A stretch of DNA of 26,095 nt, from assembly GCA_004560915.1 (NCBI GenBank), contig SFTR01000006.1, forward strand, positions 1 through 26,095, read 5' to 3'. Below the pieces are notes generated by a model. That model ran no database searches. It had not been told where the DNA came from and was given only the letters and a program-made list of their open reading frames with translations. Made by a program: the position numbers and the translations under genes. Within the stretch, counting starts at the first letter, position 1, and every line of letters starts with the position of its first letter. The DNA is from a bacterium (GTDB lineage Bacteria > Bacillota_I > Bacilli_A > RF39 > UBA660). Below are positions 1 through 7,994 of this stretch, in pieces.

Positions 1-385
1 TAGTAGAATCAATACTGATTACTTTAGAACTAATACTATCATATGTTTTAATTATTTTGCCATTCAAGTCTTCGAACACTAATTTTCCTTCATCATTTAT
101 TTTTAAAGTTCCAGCTTCATTTTTATTAGTATCAAAATTAAACATATTATCTACTTTAATAGATTTCTTAATTGAAAACTTATACTCTGTATCTCCATAT
201 TTAAAACATTCATATCCATTATCACAACTAAGATTAATATCTTCTAAATTTTTATCTTCTTCATTATCCTTATTCTTATCGCCTGTTTTATCAGCAATAT
301 CTTTATATTCTTGATTATAGTAATAAATCCCACCAATAACTAATATACATAAGAATACTATAATTAATATTTTTTTAATATTCAT
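1..385 (-). CDS. Membrane-anchored protein of unknown function, 3' end outside window
   Basis: An open frame runs from an ATG at 385 to the window edge without a stop, giving 128 codons. The protein starts MNIKKILIIVF and has one N-terminal hydrophobic segment (about residues 5-23, no lipobox Cys). A Lys/Asp/Glu/Asn-rich linker (about 28-50) leads into a part with CDNGYEC (two Cys) and alternating beta-like stretches, so an extracytoplasmic domain tethered by a signal anchor is likely. A Shine-Dalgarno (GGTGAAG) precedes the ATG. A -10 element within the conserved unit at 401-416 lies just upstream, so the gene has its own promoter right behind the end of miaB. I do not recognise the family. 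Confidence 0.75.
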   Translation of the reverse strand, partial: MNIKKILIIVFLCILVIGGIYYYNQEYKDIADKTGDKNKDNEEDKNLEDINLSCDNGYECFKYGDTEYKFSIKKSIKVDNMFNFDTNKNEAGTLKINDEGKLVFEDLNGKIIKTYDSISSKVISIDST

Positions 386-400
386 ACACTTCACCTACCT

Positions 401-416
401 ATAAAAATTATAACAT
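401..416 (-). promoter_or_regulatory. Promoter -10 unit (TATAAT) for the left-edge gene
   Basis: On the minus strand this reads ATGTTATAATTTTTAT, with a perfect TATAAT, and leads directly into AGGTAGGTGAAG and the ATG at 385. The identical 16 nt occur at 3061-3076 and 18247-18262, each time just in front of a minus-strand gene. No strong -35 is evident. The predicted 5' leader is only about 15-20 nt. Confidence 0.6.
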
Positions 417-418
417 AT

Positions 419-1831
419 TTATTCTTTAATATATACTCCATCCATAGAAAAACTTTTAGTATCTGTTATTTTAACATTAACTATATTTCCAATTAATTCT
501 TTAGGCCCTTCTATATTAACAAGTTTCATATTTTCAGTATAACCACATACTTTAGTTTTATCTTTATCACTTAGTCCTGTTACTAAACATTTAACAATTG
601 TATTATTCATTCTCTTATTAGCTTCATTACTATATTTATTTATAATTTCATTAAGTCTATGAAGTCTATCCATCTTAACTTCTTCAGGAATTGCATCTTT
701 CATTAAAGCTGCTGGTGTATTTTCACGAGGACTATATGCAAATGTAAAAGCTCCGTCAAATTTACATTCATTTACAAGTTTTAATGTATCTTCAAAGTCT
801 TCTTCAGTCTCTCCTGGAAATCCTACTATAATATCAGTTGTAATACTAGAGTTCTTTACTTTACTTCGAATACTATTATAAAGTTTTAAGTATTCACTAC
901 TAGTATATTTTCTATTCATAAGTTTAAGTATCTTATCACTACCAGATTGAAGCGGTAAATGAATATAAGGCATTATATTGTCTCGACTAGCTATTATATC
1001 AACCATTTCATCAGTAAAATCCCATGGATGACTAGTAACAAATCTAATTCTTTCTATTCCAGTATCACTTACATCACTAAGTAAATTTGCAAGATTATAG
1101 TCTTCATATAAATCTTTTCCATAAGCATTAACATTTTGTCCTAAAAGAGTTACTTCTTTATAACCATTTTTAACTAATTCCTTTACTTCATCAACTATTG
1201 CTTCATGCTTTCTACTTCTTTGAGTACCACGAGTATAAGGAACTATACAATATGTACAAAACTTATCACAACCATATATTATGTCAACCCAAGCACTATA
1301 TTTACTTTCTCTTAACACTGGTACATTTTCAACAACATCACCTTCATAACTAAGTACTTCTATTTGTTGTTTCTTAGTATCAATCTTATTCTTAACTATT
1401 GATATTAAATTATCTAAATTATGAGTTCCACATACAAAGTCTACATATTTATATTTATTAAGTATATCTTTTACTACAACTTCTTCTTGAGCCATACATC
1501 CACATATACCAATCAATAAATTAGGTTTACTTTGTTTCAAATGCTTTAAAACACCTAAAAAACCAAATACTTTGTCATGAGCATTCTCACGTATTGCACA
1601 AGTATTAAGAATTACAACGTCAGCTTTCTCAATAGAATCCACAAGTTTAAAACCAACACTCTTCATCATACCTCTTATCTTTTCAGAATCATGTTCATTC
1701 ATTTGACAACCATAAGTTCTAACAAAGAATGTTTTACCTTCTCCAAACTTATCAAAATTCTTATCATAATTTACATACTTTATTTCATTTTGATTTCTCT
1801 TTTTAGCATCTAACATATTAGGTGTTTTCAT
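419..1831 (-). CDS. miaB: tRNA-2-methylthio-N6-dimethylallyladenosine synthase MiaB
   Basis: MiaB is a radical-SAM methylthiotransferase that adds the 2-methylthio group to i6A37 of tRNAs reading UNN codons. The N-terminal MTTase domain carries three cluster cysteines: C42 in TYGCQMNEHDSE, C78 in NTCAIREN and C112 in GCMAQ. The radical-SAM CxxxCxxC is C188, C192 and C195 in GCDKFCTYCIVPYTRG. A C-terminal TRAM-like stretch spans about residues 405-470. Length (470 aa) is normal. I start at the ATG at 1831, not the GTG at 1849: GGAG sits 9 nt before this ATG, whereas a TATAAT ends only a couple of bases before the GTG, which would put transcription start at or past it. The gene is followed by the left-edge gene with its own promoter. 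Confidence 0.96.
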   Translation of the reverse strand: MKTPNMLDAKKRNQNEIKYVNYDKNFDKFGEGKTFFVRTYGCQMNEHDSEKIRGMMKSVGFKLVDSIEKADVVILNTCAIRENAHDKVFGFLGVLKHLKQSKPNLLIGICGCMAQEEVVVKDILNKYKYVDFVCGTHNLDNLISIVKNKIDTKKQQIEVLSYEGDVVENVPVLRESKYSAWVDIIYGCDKFCTYCIVPYTRGTQRSRKHEAIVDEVKELVKNGYKEVTLLGQNVNAYGKDLYEDYNLANLLSDVSDTGIERIRFVTSHPWDFTDEMVDIIASRDNIMPYIHLPLQSGSDKILKLMNRKYTSSEYLKLYNSIRSKVKNSSITTDIIVGFPGETEEDFEDTLKLVNECKFDGAFTFAYSPRENTPAALMKDAIPEEVKMDRLHRLNEIINKYSNEANKRMNNTIVKCLVTGLSDKDKTKVCGYTENMKLVNIEGPKELIGNIVNVKITDTKSFSMDGVYIKE

Positions 1832-1851
1832 AATAATCAACTCCGTCACAT

Positions 1852-1857
1852 ATTATA
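1852..1857 (-). promoter_or_regulatory. miaB -10 element
   Basis: TATAAT on the minus strand about 20 nt before the chosen ATG at 1831. It supports the downstream start. It lies only about 20 nt beyond the terminator of the preceding gene. Confidence 0.5.
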
Positions 1858-1870
1858 GCAAATATTAAAT

Positions 1871-1901
1871 AAAAAAGAAACAATATGATTTAATTGTTTC
1901 T
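1871..1901 (-). terminator. Intrinsic terminator of the zinc-ribbon/thioredoxin gene
   Basis: Nine-bp stem AGAAACAAT/ATTGTTTCT (arms 1876-1884 and 1893-1901) with an 8-nt loop, followed on the minus strand by a run of T. The TAG stop at 1900-1902 overlaps the stem. Confidence 0.85.
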
Positions 1902-2721
1902 ATACATAGTTTTGTTTTACACTATTTATAAACTCTAAAGTTTTTTCTAAATTCATTTCTCCTATTTTTTCACCTATTACTTTTCCTTTACGAGTTATAA
2001 ATGTATAAGGATAACCCCCAGTATAATTTTCTAGTTTATATGTGTTAATATATGCATTCTTATCCTCAGGACTTAGTTTATCAGTTTCAATAAAATATAA
2101 TTTATTTTTACTTTTTTTAGTAGCTTCTATAATAACTGGTTTAAAATTAGTACAATGTGGACACCAACTAGCAGCAATAACATTAATAACATAATAATCT
2201 GAATTAACTAAATTCATCCATTCTTCTTTATTAAATTCAGTTTTTACATGTTCTTCTTCAAAATATTCATCTGCATCATTTTCTTTAGGTTCACTACTAT
2301 TATCATTATTCTTATTATTATTATTATTTTCTTCATCTAATAAGAAATTATATGTTCTTCCATCTTTACATATACAAGTATCTCCTTCTATAACAAAAGT
2401 ACTACTACAATAGTTAGAACATCTCTTTTCATAAGAATTATCATCAGGTCTCGGATATGTAATGAACCAAACAACAAAGAATATTATCATTGCAACAATA
2501 ATACCCCATATAATAAAATACCACATCAATACTTTATTAAGTCTAGGATCTCGTTTATTCATAGTAGCACAAAATATAATTCCTATTAATGGAAAGAATA
2601 TCATAAATAAAATACCAATTAACAAATAATTAACATCTCCATTATCAATACAATTCCCACATATAGGGCAAAATCTGGTATTATCAATTAAATTACCACA
2701 TTTTCTACACTTTATTTTCAT
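1900..2721 (-). CDS. Zinc-ribbon membrane protein fused to a thioredoxin-like domain
   Basis: A 273-aa protein in four parts. It begins with a zinc ribbon with two CxxC knuckles (CRKC at 5-8, CPIC at 18-21). Two transmembrane segments follow (about 32-52 and 64-88). A short Cys-rich stretch (C101, C105, C116, C118) leads into an Asn/Glu-rich linker. A thioredoxin fold from about 165 ends the protein, with active site CPHC (187-190) and a proline in GGYPYTF (P238) at the usual cis-Pro place. Topology is inferred: N-terminal ribbon in the cytoplasm and, if the two segments form a hairpin, the thioredoxin also on the cytoplasmic side. The first 90 residues closely resemble the whole of the gene 18 nt upstream, so the two look like tandem duplicates in one operon. 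Substrate unknown. Confidence 0.85.
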   Translation of the reverse strand: MKIKCRKCGNLIDNTRFCPICGNCIDNGDVNYLLIGILFMIFFPLIGIIFCATMNKRDPRLNKVLMWYFIIWGIIVAMIIFFVVWFITYPRPDDNSYEKRCSNYCSSTFVIEGDTCICKDGRTYNFLLDEENNNNNKNNDNSSEPKENDADEYFEEEHVKTEFNKEEWMNLVNSDYYVINVIAASWCPHCTNFKPVIIEATKKSKNKLYFIETDKLSPEDKNAYINTYKLENYTGGYPYTFITRKGKVIGEKIGEMNLEKTLEFINSVKQNYV

Positions 2722-2739
2722 AATTCACCTCTTAAATTA

Positions 2740-3015
2740 TTAATCTATCTGACTAATCACACCAGAAAATAAAAACCACATCGCTGCTACAAATATAATA
2801 ACTGACACAATAGTTATTATAAAATACCATTTAAGTACTTTCTTAAGTCTTGGTTCTTCTGACATCTTAACTAGATTAAATATTATTCCCACTAAAGGAA
2901 ATGTAATAATTAACACTATTCCAATAATAAGAATATCATCATTTTGAGCCTTAGTCCCACAATAAGGACAAAATTTACTATTATTTATCTCTCTACTACA
3001 TTTTACACATTTCAT
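2740..3015 (-). CDS. Small zinc-ribbon, two-TM membrane protein (paralogue of next gene)
   Basis: A 91-aa protein: CVKC at 3-6 and CPYC at 17-20 form a zinc-ribbon pattern, followed by hydrophobic segments at about 28-48 and 64-88. Between them lies EEPRLKKVLKWYFII, matching RDPRLNKVLMWYFII in the next gene. The hydrophobic stretch FPLVGIIF also matches FPLIGIIF there. It therefore corresponds to the neighbour without its thioredoxin domain. The two genes are 18 nt apart and share the promoter at 3061-3076. Function unknown; membrane zinc-ribbon proteins are often accessory or sensory, but nothing here shows which. Confidence 0.8.
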   Translation of the reverse strand: MKCVKCSREINNSKFCPYCGTKAQNDDILIIGIVLIITFPLVGIIFNLVKMSEEPRLKKVLKWYFIITIVSVIIFVAAMWFLFSGVISQID

Positions 3016-3060
3016 AAATTTACCACTTTTTAATTTTCAGCTTTATTAAACTCACCTATC

Positions 3061-3076
3061 ATAAAAATTATAACAT
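3061..3076 (-). promoter_or_regulatory. Promoter -10 unit of the zinc-ribbon operon
   Basis: Reads ATGTTATAATTTTTAT on the minus strand, identical to 401-416 and 18247-18262. It starts within a few bases of the uvrB terminator. An AGGTGAG follows, but the ATG at 3015 is about 45 nt away, so this copy has a longer leader than the others. Confidence 0.55.
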
Positions 3077-3111
3077 AATTAAAAAGATTTAAAAACTAAT
3101 TTAAATCTTTT
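3077..3111 (-). terminator. uvrB intrinsic terminator
   Basis: Eleven-bp stem AAAAGATTTAA/TTAAATCTTTT (3082-3092 and 3101-3111) followed by T residues on the minus strand. The TAG stop of uvrB (3096-3098) lies in the loop. Confidence 0.8.
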
Positions 3112-5045
3112 AACTCAAATATTACATCACGAAGTTCAGTAGCTCTTTCAAAGTCAAGCCTACTTGCTGCTTCTCTCATCTCTATTTCAAGTTTATGAAT
3201 CATATCATTCAACTCTTTCTTAGAGTATTTTTTCTTTTCAATCTTTTGTTCTTCTACTTCGTTAGTAATTGCTTCTTTAATATCTTTAACTATTGTTTTA
3301 GGAACAATACCATGCTCTTTATTATATTTTTCTTGTATAGCACGTCTTCTATTAGTTTCACTAATTGCAATTTTCATCGCATCACTCATAGTATCAGCAT
3401 ACATTATTACTTTACCATTTTGATTTCTAGCAGCTCTTCCTATAGTTTGTATTAAACTTCTATCACTTCTTAAGAATCCTTGTTTATCAGCATCCATTAT
3501 ACATATTAATGATACTTCTGGTATATCAATACCTTCACGAAGAAGATTTATTCCAACTACTACATCTATCTTACCAAGTCTAAGATTACGTATTATATTA
3601 AGTCTCTCTAGAGTTTTAATTTCATTATGTAAGTATGTTACTTTATATCCAAGTTCTTTTAAATATGATGTTAATTCTTCACTCATACGTATAGTAAGTG
3701 TAGTAATAAGTACTCTTTCATTCTTAGATATTCTATCATTTATTTCTTCAATAATATTATCTATTTGATTCTTAGTTGGTCTTACATCAATTATAGGATC
3801 TAATAATCCAGTTGGTCTAATAATTTGTTCAACTGGTTTATCTACAAGAGAAAGTTCATAATCTCCAGGTGTTGCTGAAACATATATTACTTGGTTAAGT
3901 TTAGCTTTAAATTCATCAAACTTCAAAGGTCTATTATCCATTGCACTAGGAAGTCTAAATCCATAATCAACAAGAGTTTGTTTACGCATATGATCTCCAT
4001 TATACATACCTCTTACTTGAGGAAGTGTAACATGACTCTCATCTATTACAAGTAAAAAGTCATCTGGGAAAAAGTCTATTAATGTAGTTGGTGTTTCACC
4101 TGCGTCTCTAAGCGACATATGTCTACTATAATTTTCTATGCCATGACAAAAACCAGTCTCTTTAAGCATCTCTATGTCATACATAGTTCTCTCTTTAAGT
4201 CTTTGCTCTTCAAGAAGTTTGCCTTCTTCATGTAATTCTTTAAGTCGACTTTCAAGTTCTGCTTCTATTCTCTTAGTTGCTTCTTGTATTTTTTCATCAC
4301 TAGTTACAAATAATGATGCTGGGAATATACTTATCGTTTTAACACTACTATTTACTCTACCAGTAAGTGGATCAAATAAACTTATTTTATCTATTTCATC
4401 TCCAAATAACTCTACTCTAATACCACTCTTCTTTTCACCAATAGGTATTAATTCTATAGTATCTCCCTTAACTCTAAAAGTACCACGTTTTAAATCAAAG
4501 ACACTTCTTTCATACTGCATACCAACTAACTTTTCAAGTATAGCATCTCTATCAATTATATCGCCTACTGAAAGATTAAGCATCTTATTTATATATTCCT
4601 CTTTTTCACCAATACTATATATACAAGAGACACTAGATACAATTATAGTATCGCGTCTATCTATTATAGCAGCAGTTGCAGCATGTCTTAATTCATCTAT
4701 TTCATCATTAATACTAGAGTCTTTTTCAATATATAAGTCTTTACTTGGTACATATGCTTCAGGTTGGTAGTAATCGTAGTATGAAACAAAGTACTCAACT
4801 TTATTATTAGGAAATAACTCTTTAAATTCAGCATATAATTGTCCAGCAAGTGTTTTATTGTGTGCAAGAATTAACGTAGGCTTATTAGTTTGAGCAATAA
4901 TATTTGCTATAGTAAAAGTTTTACCAGTACCAGTTGCACCTAAAAGTACTTGATTCTTTTTACCACTATTAACACCATCAACAAGTTCTTTAATTGCTTC
5001 TGGTTGATCACCACTAGGTTTATATTTACTTACCAATTCAAACAT
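3096..5045 (-). CDS. uvrB: UvrABC excision nuclease subunit B (UvrB)
   Basis: UvrB is the helicase-like damage-verification subunit of nucleotide excision repair; it is loaded by UvrA and recruits UvrC. At 649 aa it is full length. Visible are Walker A GATGTGKT (36-43), the beta-hairpin region beginning [12 protein letters not shown], the DEAD-like VIDESH followed by [10 protein letters not shown], the motif [23 protein letters not shown], and motif [14 protein letters not shown]. The C-terminal UVR motif ([17 protein letters not shown]) contacts UvrC. The start is supported by GAGAGGTG 5-6 nt before the ATG. uvrA is not adjacent here, unlike in many Bacillota. A palindrome resembling a LexA site lies about 90 nt upstream (see 5133-5150). 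Confidence 0.97.
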   Translation of the reverse strand: MFELVSKYKPSGDQPEAIKELVDGVNSGKKNQVLLGATGTGKTFTIANIIAQTNKPTLILAHNKTLAGQLYAEFKELFPNNKVEYFVSYYDYYQPEAYVPSKDLYIEKDSSINDEIDELRHAATAAIIDRRDTIIVSSVSCIYSIGEKEEYINKMLNLSVGDIIDRDAILEKLVGMQYERSVFDLKRGTFRVKGDTIELIPIGEKKSGIRVELFGDEIDKISLFDPLTGRVNSSVKTISIFPASLFVTSDEKIQEATKRIEAELESRLKELHEEGKLLEEQRLKERTMYDIEMLKETGFCHGIENYSRHMSLRDAGETPTTLIDFFPDDFLLVIDESHVTLPQVRGMYNGDHMRKQTLVDYGFRLPSAMDNRPLKFDEFKAKLNQVIYVSATPGDYELSLVDKPVEQIIRPTGLLDPIIDVRPTKNQIDNIIEEINDRISKNERVLITTLTIRMSEELTSYLKELGYKVTYLHNEIKTLERLNIIRNLRLGKIDVVVGINLLREGIDIPEVSLICIMDADKQGFLRSDRSLIQTIGRAARNQNGKVIMYADTMSDAMKIAISETNRRRAIQEKYNKEHGIVPKTIVKDIKEAITNEVEEQKIEKKKYSKKELNDMIHKLEIEMREAASRLDFERATELRDVIFELKDLN

Positions 5046-5126
5046 AATAACACCTCTCTAAATATTATTTCTCTTTTTGCTTTTTATATTCTAACACCTA
5101 CATCAAATCAAAACAAGCGAACAAAA

Positions 5127-5150
5127 GAAAAAAGTAAACAAATGTTCACT
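5127..5150 (-). terminator. Intrinsic terminator of the C39-like peptidase gene
   Basis: AGTGAACA/TGTTTACT stem (8 bp with one G-U pair, arms 5133-5140 and 5143-5150), then T6 on the minus strand, directly after the TAA at 5151. The inverted repeat also resembles a LexA operator (see findings). Confidence 0.75.
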
Positions 5151-5915
5151 TTAATTATTATAATATACTATTCTTCCATCCATTTGTTGAAAGAATTTAT
5201 TAAATTTGTCTATCTCTAGTTTTTCTTTTTTACCTGTATTTGGATCATTATAATATATATAATCACTATCTATTCCAGTAACAAGTATCGCATGTTCATG
5301 TATTGGCCATCTAACTATTTCACCAGTTTCATAATCATACCATTTATCTTGTTCTCTATAAATAATACCTTCTTCCAAATCAGTAGTAAACCAAGCTTCA
5401 ATTGGATTTTTCTTTAATAATATTTTATATAAATCATCTACTGTTACATTCTTCTTAGTAAGTGCTCCATCTTTAAACTTATTTGCAGTCTGTCTAATAG
5501 GTTCATTAAATACTCCATAAGCATATTTGCTTTTAGGATTACCAACAAATTCTTTTTCAGGATTAGCTCCTTTTACATTGTCACCACTACCATATGGAAC
5601 AGGACCTTTAGGTAACTCATCAATAATATCATCTATAGTTACATCAATTCCATAATAGCTAAGTAACATATACAAAGATACACTCTCACATCCAGTTGGA
5701 TAATCTGGATACTGATATACTGGATCCACATCTAACAATATTTGTTTATATCTTACACTTTTCTCTTGTATATTATAATTACTTTTATCATTAACTTTAT
5801 TATCATCATTTCCACCACTAAAATAACTATAACCAAAATATCCTAAAGATAAGAATAATATAAACAAAATTAACTTTGGTATAAATTTAAGTTTTCTTCT
5901 TCTAACTCTAGCCAC
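5151..5915 (-). CDS. Membrane-anchored C39-like cysteine peptidase family protein
   Basis: A 254-aa protein with an Arg/Lys-rich N-terminus and one signal-anchor helix (about 12-32), then an external domain of the papain-fold C39-like (Peptidase_C39_2) type. Likely catalytic residues: C76 in YPTGCESVS, H208 in HEHAILVTG, and N/D at 223-224 in YYNDPNTG. These are the typical GCES...HA.LV.G...Y.NDP pattern of the family. The start is a GTG at 5915 preceded by AGGAG with 6-nt spacing and a TATAAT about 20 nt upstream. It probably acts at the cell surface on peptide substrates. Unlike true C39 bacteriocin-processing peptidases it is not fused to an ABC transporter, and no transporter is adjacent. 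Substrate unknown. Confidence 0.85.
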   Translation of the reverse strand: MARVRRRKLKFIPKLILFILFLSLGYFGYSYFSGGNDDNKVNDKSNYNIQEKSVRYKQILLDVDPVYQYPDYPTGCESVSLYMLLSYYGIDVTIDDIIDELPKGPVPYGSGDNVKGANPEKEFVGNPKSKYAYGVFNEPIRQTANKFKDGALTKKNVTVDDLYKILLKKNPIEAWFTTDLEEGIIYREQDKWYDYETGEIVRWPIHEHAILVTGIDSDYIYYNDPNTGKKEKLEIDKFNKFFQQMDGRIVYYNN

Positions 5916-6033
5916 TTCTTACTCCTCTATATATTATATTTTATCATAATTAAATATAACTCTTCATAATTTAATAGTTTTAATGTAAAGTATATAAAAA
6001 ACTATAACAATTTAAAGTGACATCTAAATGGCT

Positions 6034-6936
6034 TCACACTTCTTCTCTTTCAAATAATTTCTTACTTAACTCTCTAGCAGTTACATCACTATGTATTCCA
6101 TAATTATAAGTTCTAAATATTATATTCTTACAGACTTTTCTATATATCATTCTAATATTTTTCCATCTAGTTTCTATTTTTCTACCAAGTACTTCATATA
6201 ACATTTTTAATTCACCATTAGAAATATCATTATAAATAGGTATTCCATCTTTAGAAGCATAATAGTCAAATTTATCATTTATATCTTGAAAATAAAATTG
6301 TTTTATTTTTAAAAACATTTCTACTTTATAATCACTTATTTCATCTATATTACCTATACCAACTGGATACATCAAACTATTATTTTTATATTTTTTAAAT
6401 GGTAATATAAGTGTCCCTGAAACACCACCAGCTATTACTAATTTAACTATATCAGGATGCAATAATGCAAATCTATTCACAAAGATACCAGAACTAGAAA
6501 ATCCATAAAGAATAAGTTTGTCATCAATAACTATATCATTATCATATAATCTTCTCTTAGCATCCTTAATCATATTTACTATTTGTTTGTCAATTCTTTC
6601 TTCTTTATTTTTAAATATTTTTCTTAATAAATCATTTTTTGATATTAATGGACAAATAATTGGATACCTAGTTTTGCTATTAACATAATGAATATTATCT
6701 TTAAAACTCTTAAATTCTTCATATAACTGTTCTATTTCATTATCTAAATCATAATTTATTCCCTCTAAAACAAGTATAGTATGATCTTTAATATCATTTG
6801 GTATAAATAATAAATATTCAAAATTAAAACCATCTTTTATAGAAGAAGGTACTCTATATAACATACCACCATTCTTAAGATTATTTTTAGGATTAATTAC
6901 TTCTAAAAAAGAATCATCAAAATTTATATATTTCAT
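6034..6936 (-). CDS. Alpha/beta-hydrolase-fold protein
   Basis: A 300-aa cytoplasmic protein (no signal peptide). The nucleophile elbow is LYGFSSSGIFVNRF, with S147 as the expected nucleophile and a helix after it typical of esterase/lipase-like hydrolases. The likely catalytic His is H282 in YGIHSDVTARE; the acid may be one of the Asp in FQDINDKFDYY. I chose the ATG at 6936 because GGGATG lies at Shine-Dalgarno distance; an in-frame ATG at 6945 has no ribosome binding site. Downstream (5916-6033) there is only a weak inverted repeat and no convincing terminator. Substrate cannot be told. Confidence 0.72.
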   Translation of the reverse strand: MKYINFDDSFLEVINPKNNLKNGGMLYRVPSSIKDGFNFEYLLFIPNDIKDHTILVLEGINYDLDNEIEQLYEEFKSFKDNIHYVNSKTRYPIICPLISKNDLLRKIFKNKEERIDKQIVNMIKDAKRRLYDNDIVIDDKLILYGFSSSGIFVNRFALLHPDIVKLVIAGGVSGTLILPFKKYKNNSLMYPVGIGNIDEISDYKVEMFLKIKQFYFQDINDKFDYYASKDGIPIYNDISNGELKMLYEVLGRKIETRWKNIRMIYRKVCKNIIFRTYNYGIHSDVTARELSKKLFEREEV

Positions 6937-6978
6937 ATTTATCATCCCATGCTTTTTATTCTAAATTTATAATATCAA

Positions 6979-7009
6979 AAAAAGAAGAAACTATCAAATA
7001 ATAGTTTCT
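6979..7009 (-). terminator. Intrinsic terminator after the unknown 315-aa gene
   Basis: Nine-bp stem AGAAACTAT/ATAGTTTCT (6986-6994 and 7001-7009) with a 6-nt loop, followed on the minus strand by TTCTTTTTTT. It begins 3 nt after the TAA stop at 7013. Confidence 0.88.
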
Positions 7010-7012
7010 AGT

Positions 7013-7960
7013 TTATACTCTTCTAACAGGTCCATCATAATGTACCATAGGAATATCTTTATCTTCAGGTACCATTCTTACAAAATCACTTAATTCATAA
7101 GGAAGTATATCTTTGGTTGTTACAAACATACCAGTAGTTCCATTATGCATAGGAGTTCCTTCTTTTACTTTAACTACTCCTGGAAGAGCATTAATCATAT
7201 CAATATTACATAGTTTTGGTATAAAGTACTCAACTACTGCATCTTTATCTTCATAAGTAACTTCTATACTTAAAGCATGTCCTTTATCTCTAACCATCAT
7301 AAGTGATTTATTAACAGCTGGAAGACCTATTAAATCAACATCACCAGCGCCAGTATCTTTAGGAAAACTATCAAATATACTTTTAGTTTCACTATGACTT
7401 TTACCATATAATGTTATACCATAATACCCATCACTTCTAGAATCAATAACATTTAAAGATTGAAGTAACTCATTATTATTCATAGTGTATGAATGATATA
7501 AATGTAATAACTCATTAATAGAAACTATATTACCAGGAAAACTCTCTATACTATTAAATCCAGTATATCCAACAAAATGTCTTTTAACTTCTTGAACAAA
7601 CTCTTCTCTCATACCAGAAACTCTAGTACTAAAGAATCTTCTAATTTCATTTGGTTCATATCTAACACCAGCACATTCATTCATAATACTAGTTATAAAT
7701 TCATCTATTCTTTTAATAGTATCTTTATCTAAATCAAGACTTTTTCCCATAGCTTTAAAATCAAATTTAAAGTCTCTTAATCCATCATATAATTTATCCA
7801 TATATTTAACTATTGAATCATTACTATATAAGTCAGTTTCTGTTGGTACTAAACTATGTAATTCTTTTTTAACACCTAAATTAATACCAAAGAATCTTTC
7901 CATTTTATCAGTTTTTTCTTGTTTTATATCTTCTTCTGATTTCTTAAATATATCAAACAT
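7013..7960 (-). CDS. Conserved-looking protein of unknown function (315 aa)
   Basis: I do not recognise this protein. It is soluble, with no signal peptide or membrane segment. A charged N-terminus (MFDIFKKSEEDIKQEK) and a mostly helical first half (about 45-175) are followed by a mixed alpha/beta second half. Notable local sequences are YYGITLYGKSHSETK, GAGDVDLIGLPAV, KVKEGTPMHNGTTGMF and a basic end HYDGPVRRV. The start is well supported by AGGTGAAGC before the ATG. It lies 34 nt behind trpS with no terminator between, so it is probably co-transcribed with trpS. A -10-like element in the gap could give extra transcription. Confidence 0.7.
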   Translation of the reverse strand: MFDIFKKSEEDIKQEKTDKMERFFGINLGVKKELHSLVPTETDLYSNDSIVKYMDKLYDGLRDFKFDFKAMGKSLDLDKDTIKRIDEFITSIMNECAGVRYEPNEIRRFFSTRVSGMREEFVQEVKRHFVGYTGFNSIESFPGNIVSINELLHLYHSYTMNNNELLQSLNVIDSRSDGYYGITLYGKSHSETKSIFDSFPKDTGAGDVDLIGLPAVNKSLMMVRDKGHALSIEVTYEDKDAVVEYFIPKLCNIDMINALPGVVKVKEGTPMHNGTTGMFVTTKDILPYELSDFVRMVPEDKDIPMVHYDGPVRRV

Positions 7961-7994
7961 GCTTCACCTACTATAAGTATATAATACTATATTT

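Noticed and set aside
4174..4770. 198-codon open frame on the plus strand inside uvrB
   Set aside because: It is antisense to a clearly conserved gene, has Ser/Leu-rich low-information composition and no ribosome binding site: a shadow frame of AT-rich coding DNA.
5939..6033. Terminator of the alpha/beta-hydrolase gene
   Set aside because: ATAGTTTT/AAAACTAT can pair, but the 16-nt loop and lack of a following T-run make it unconvincing.
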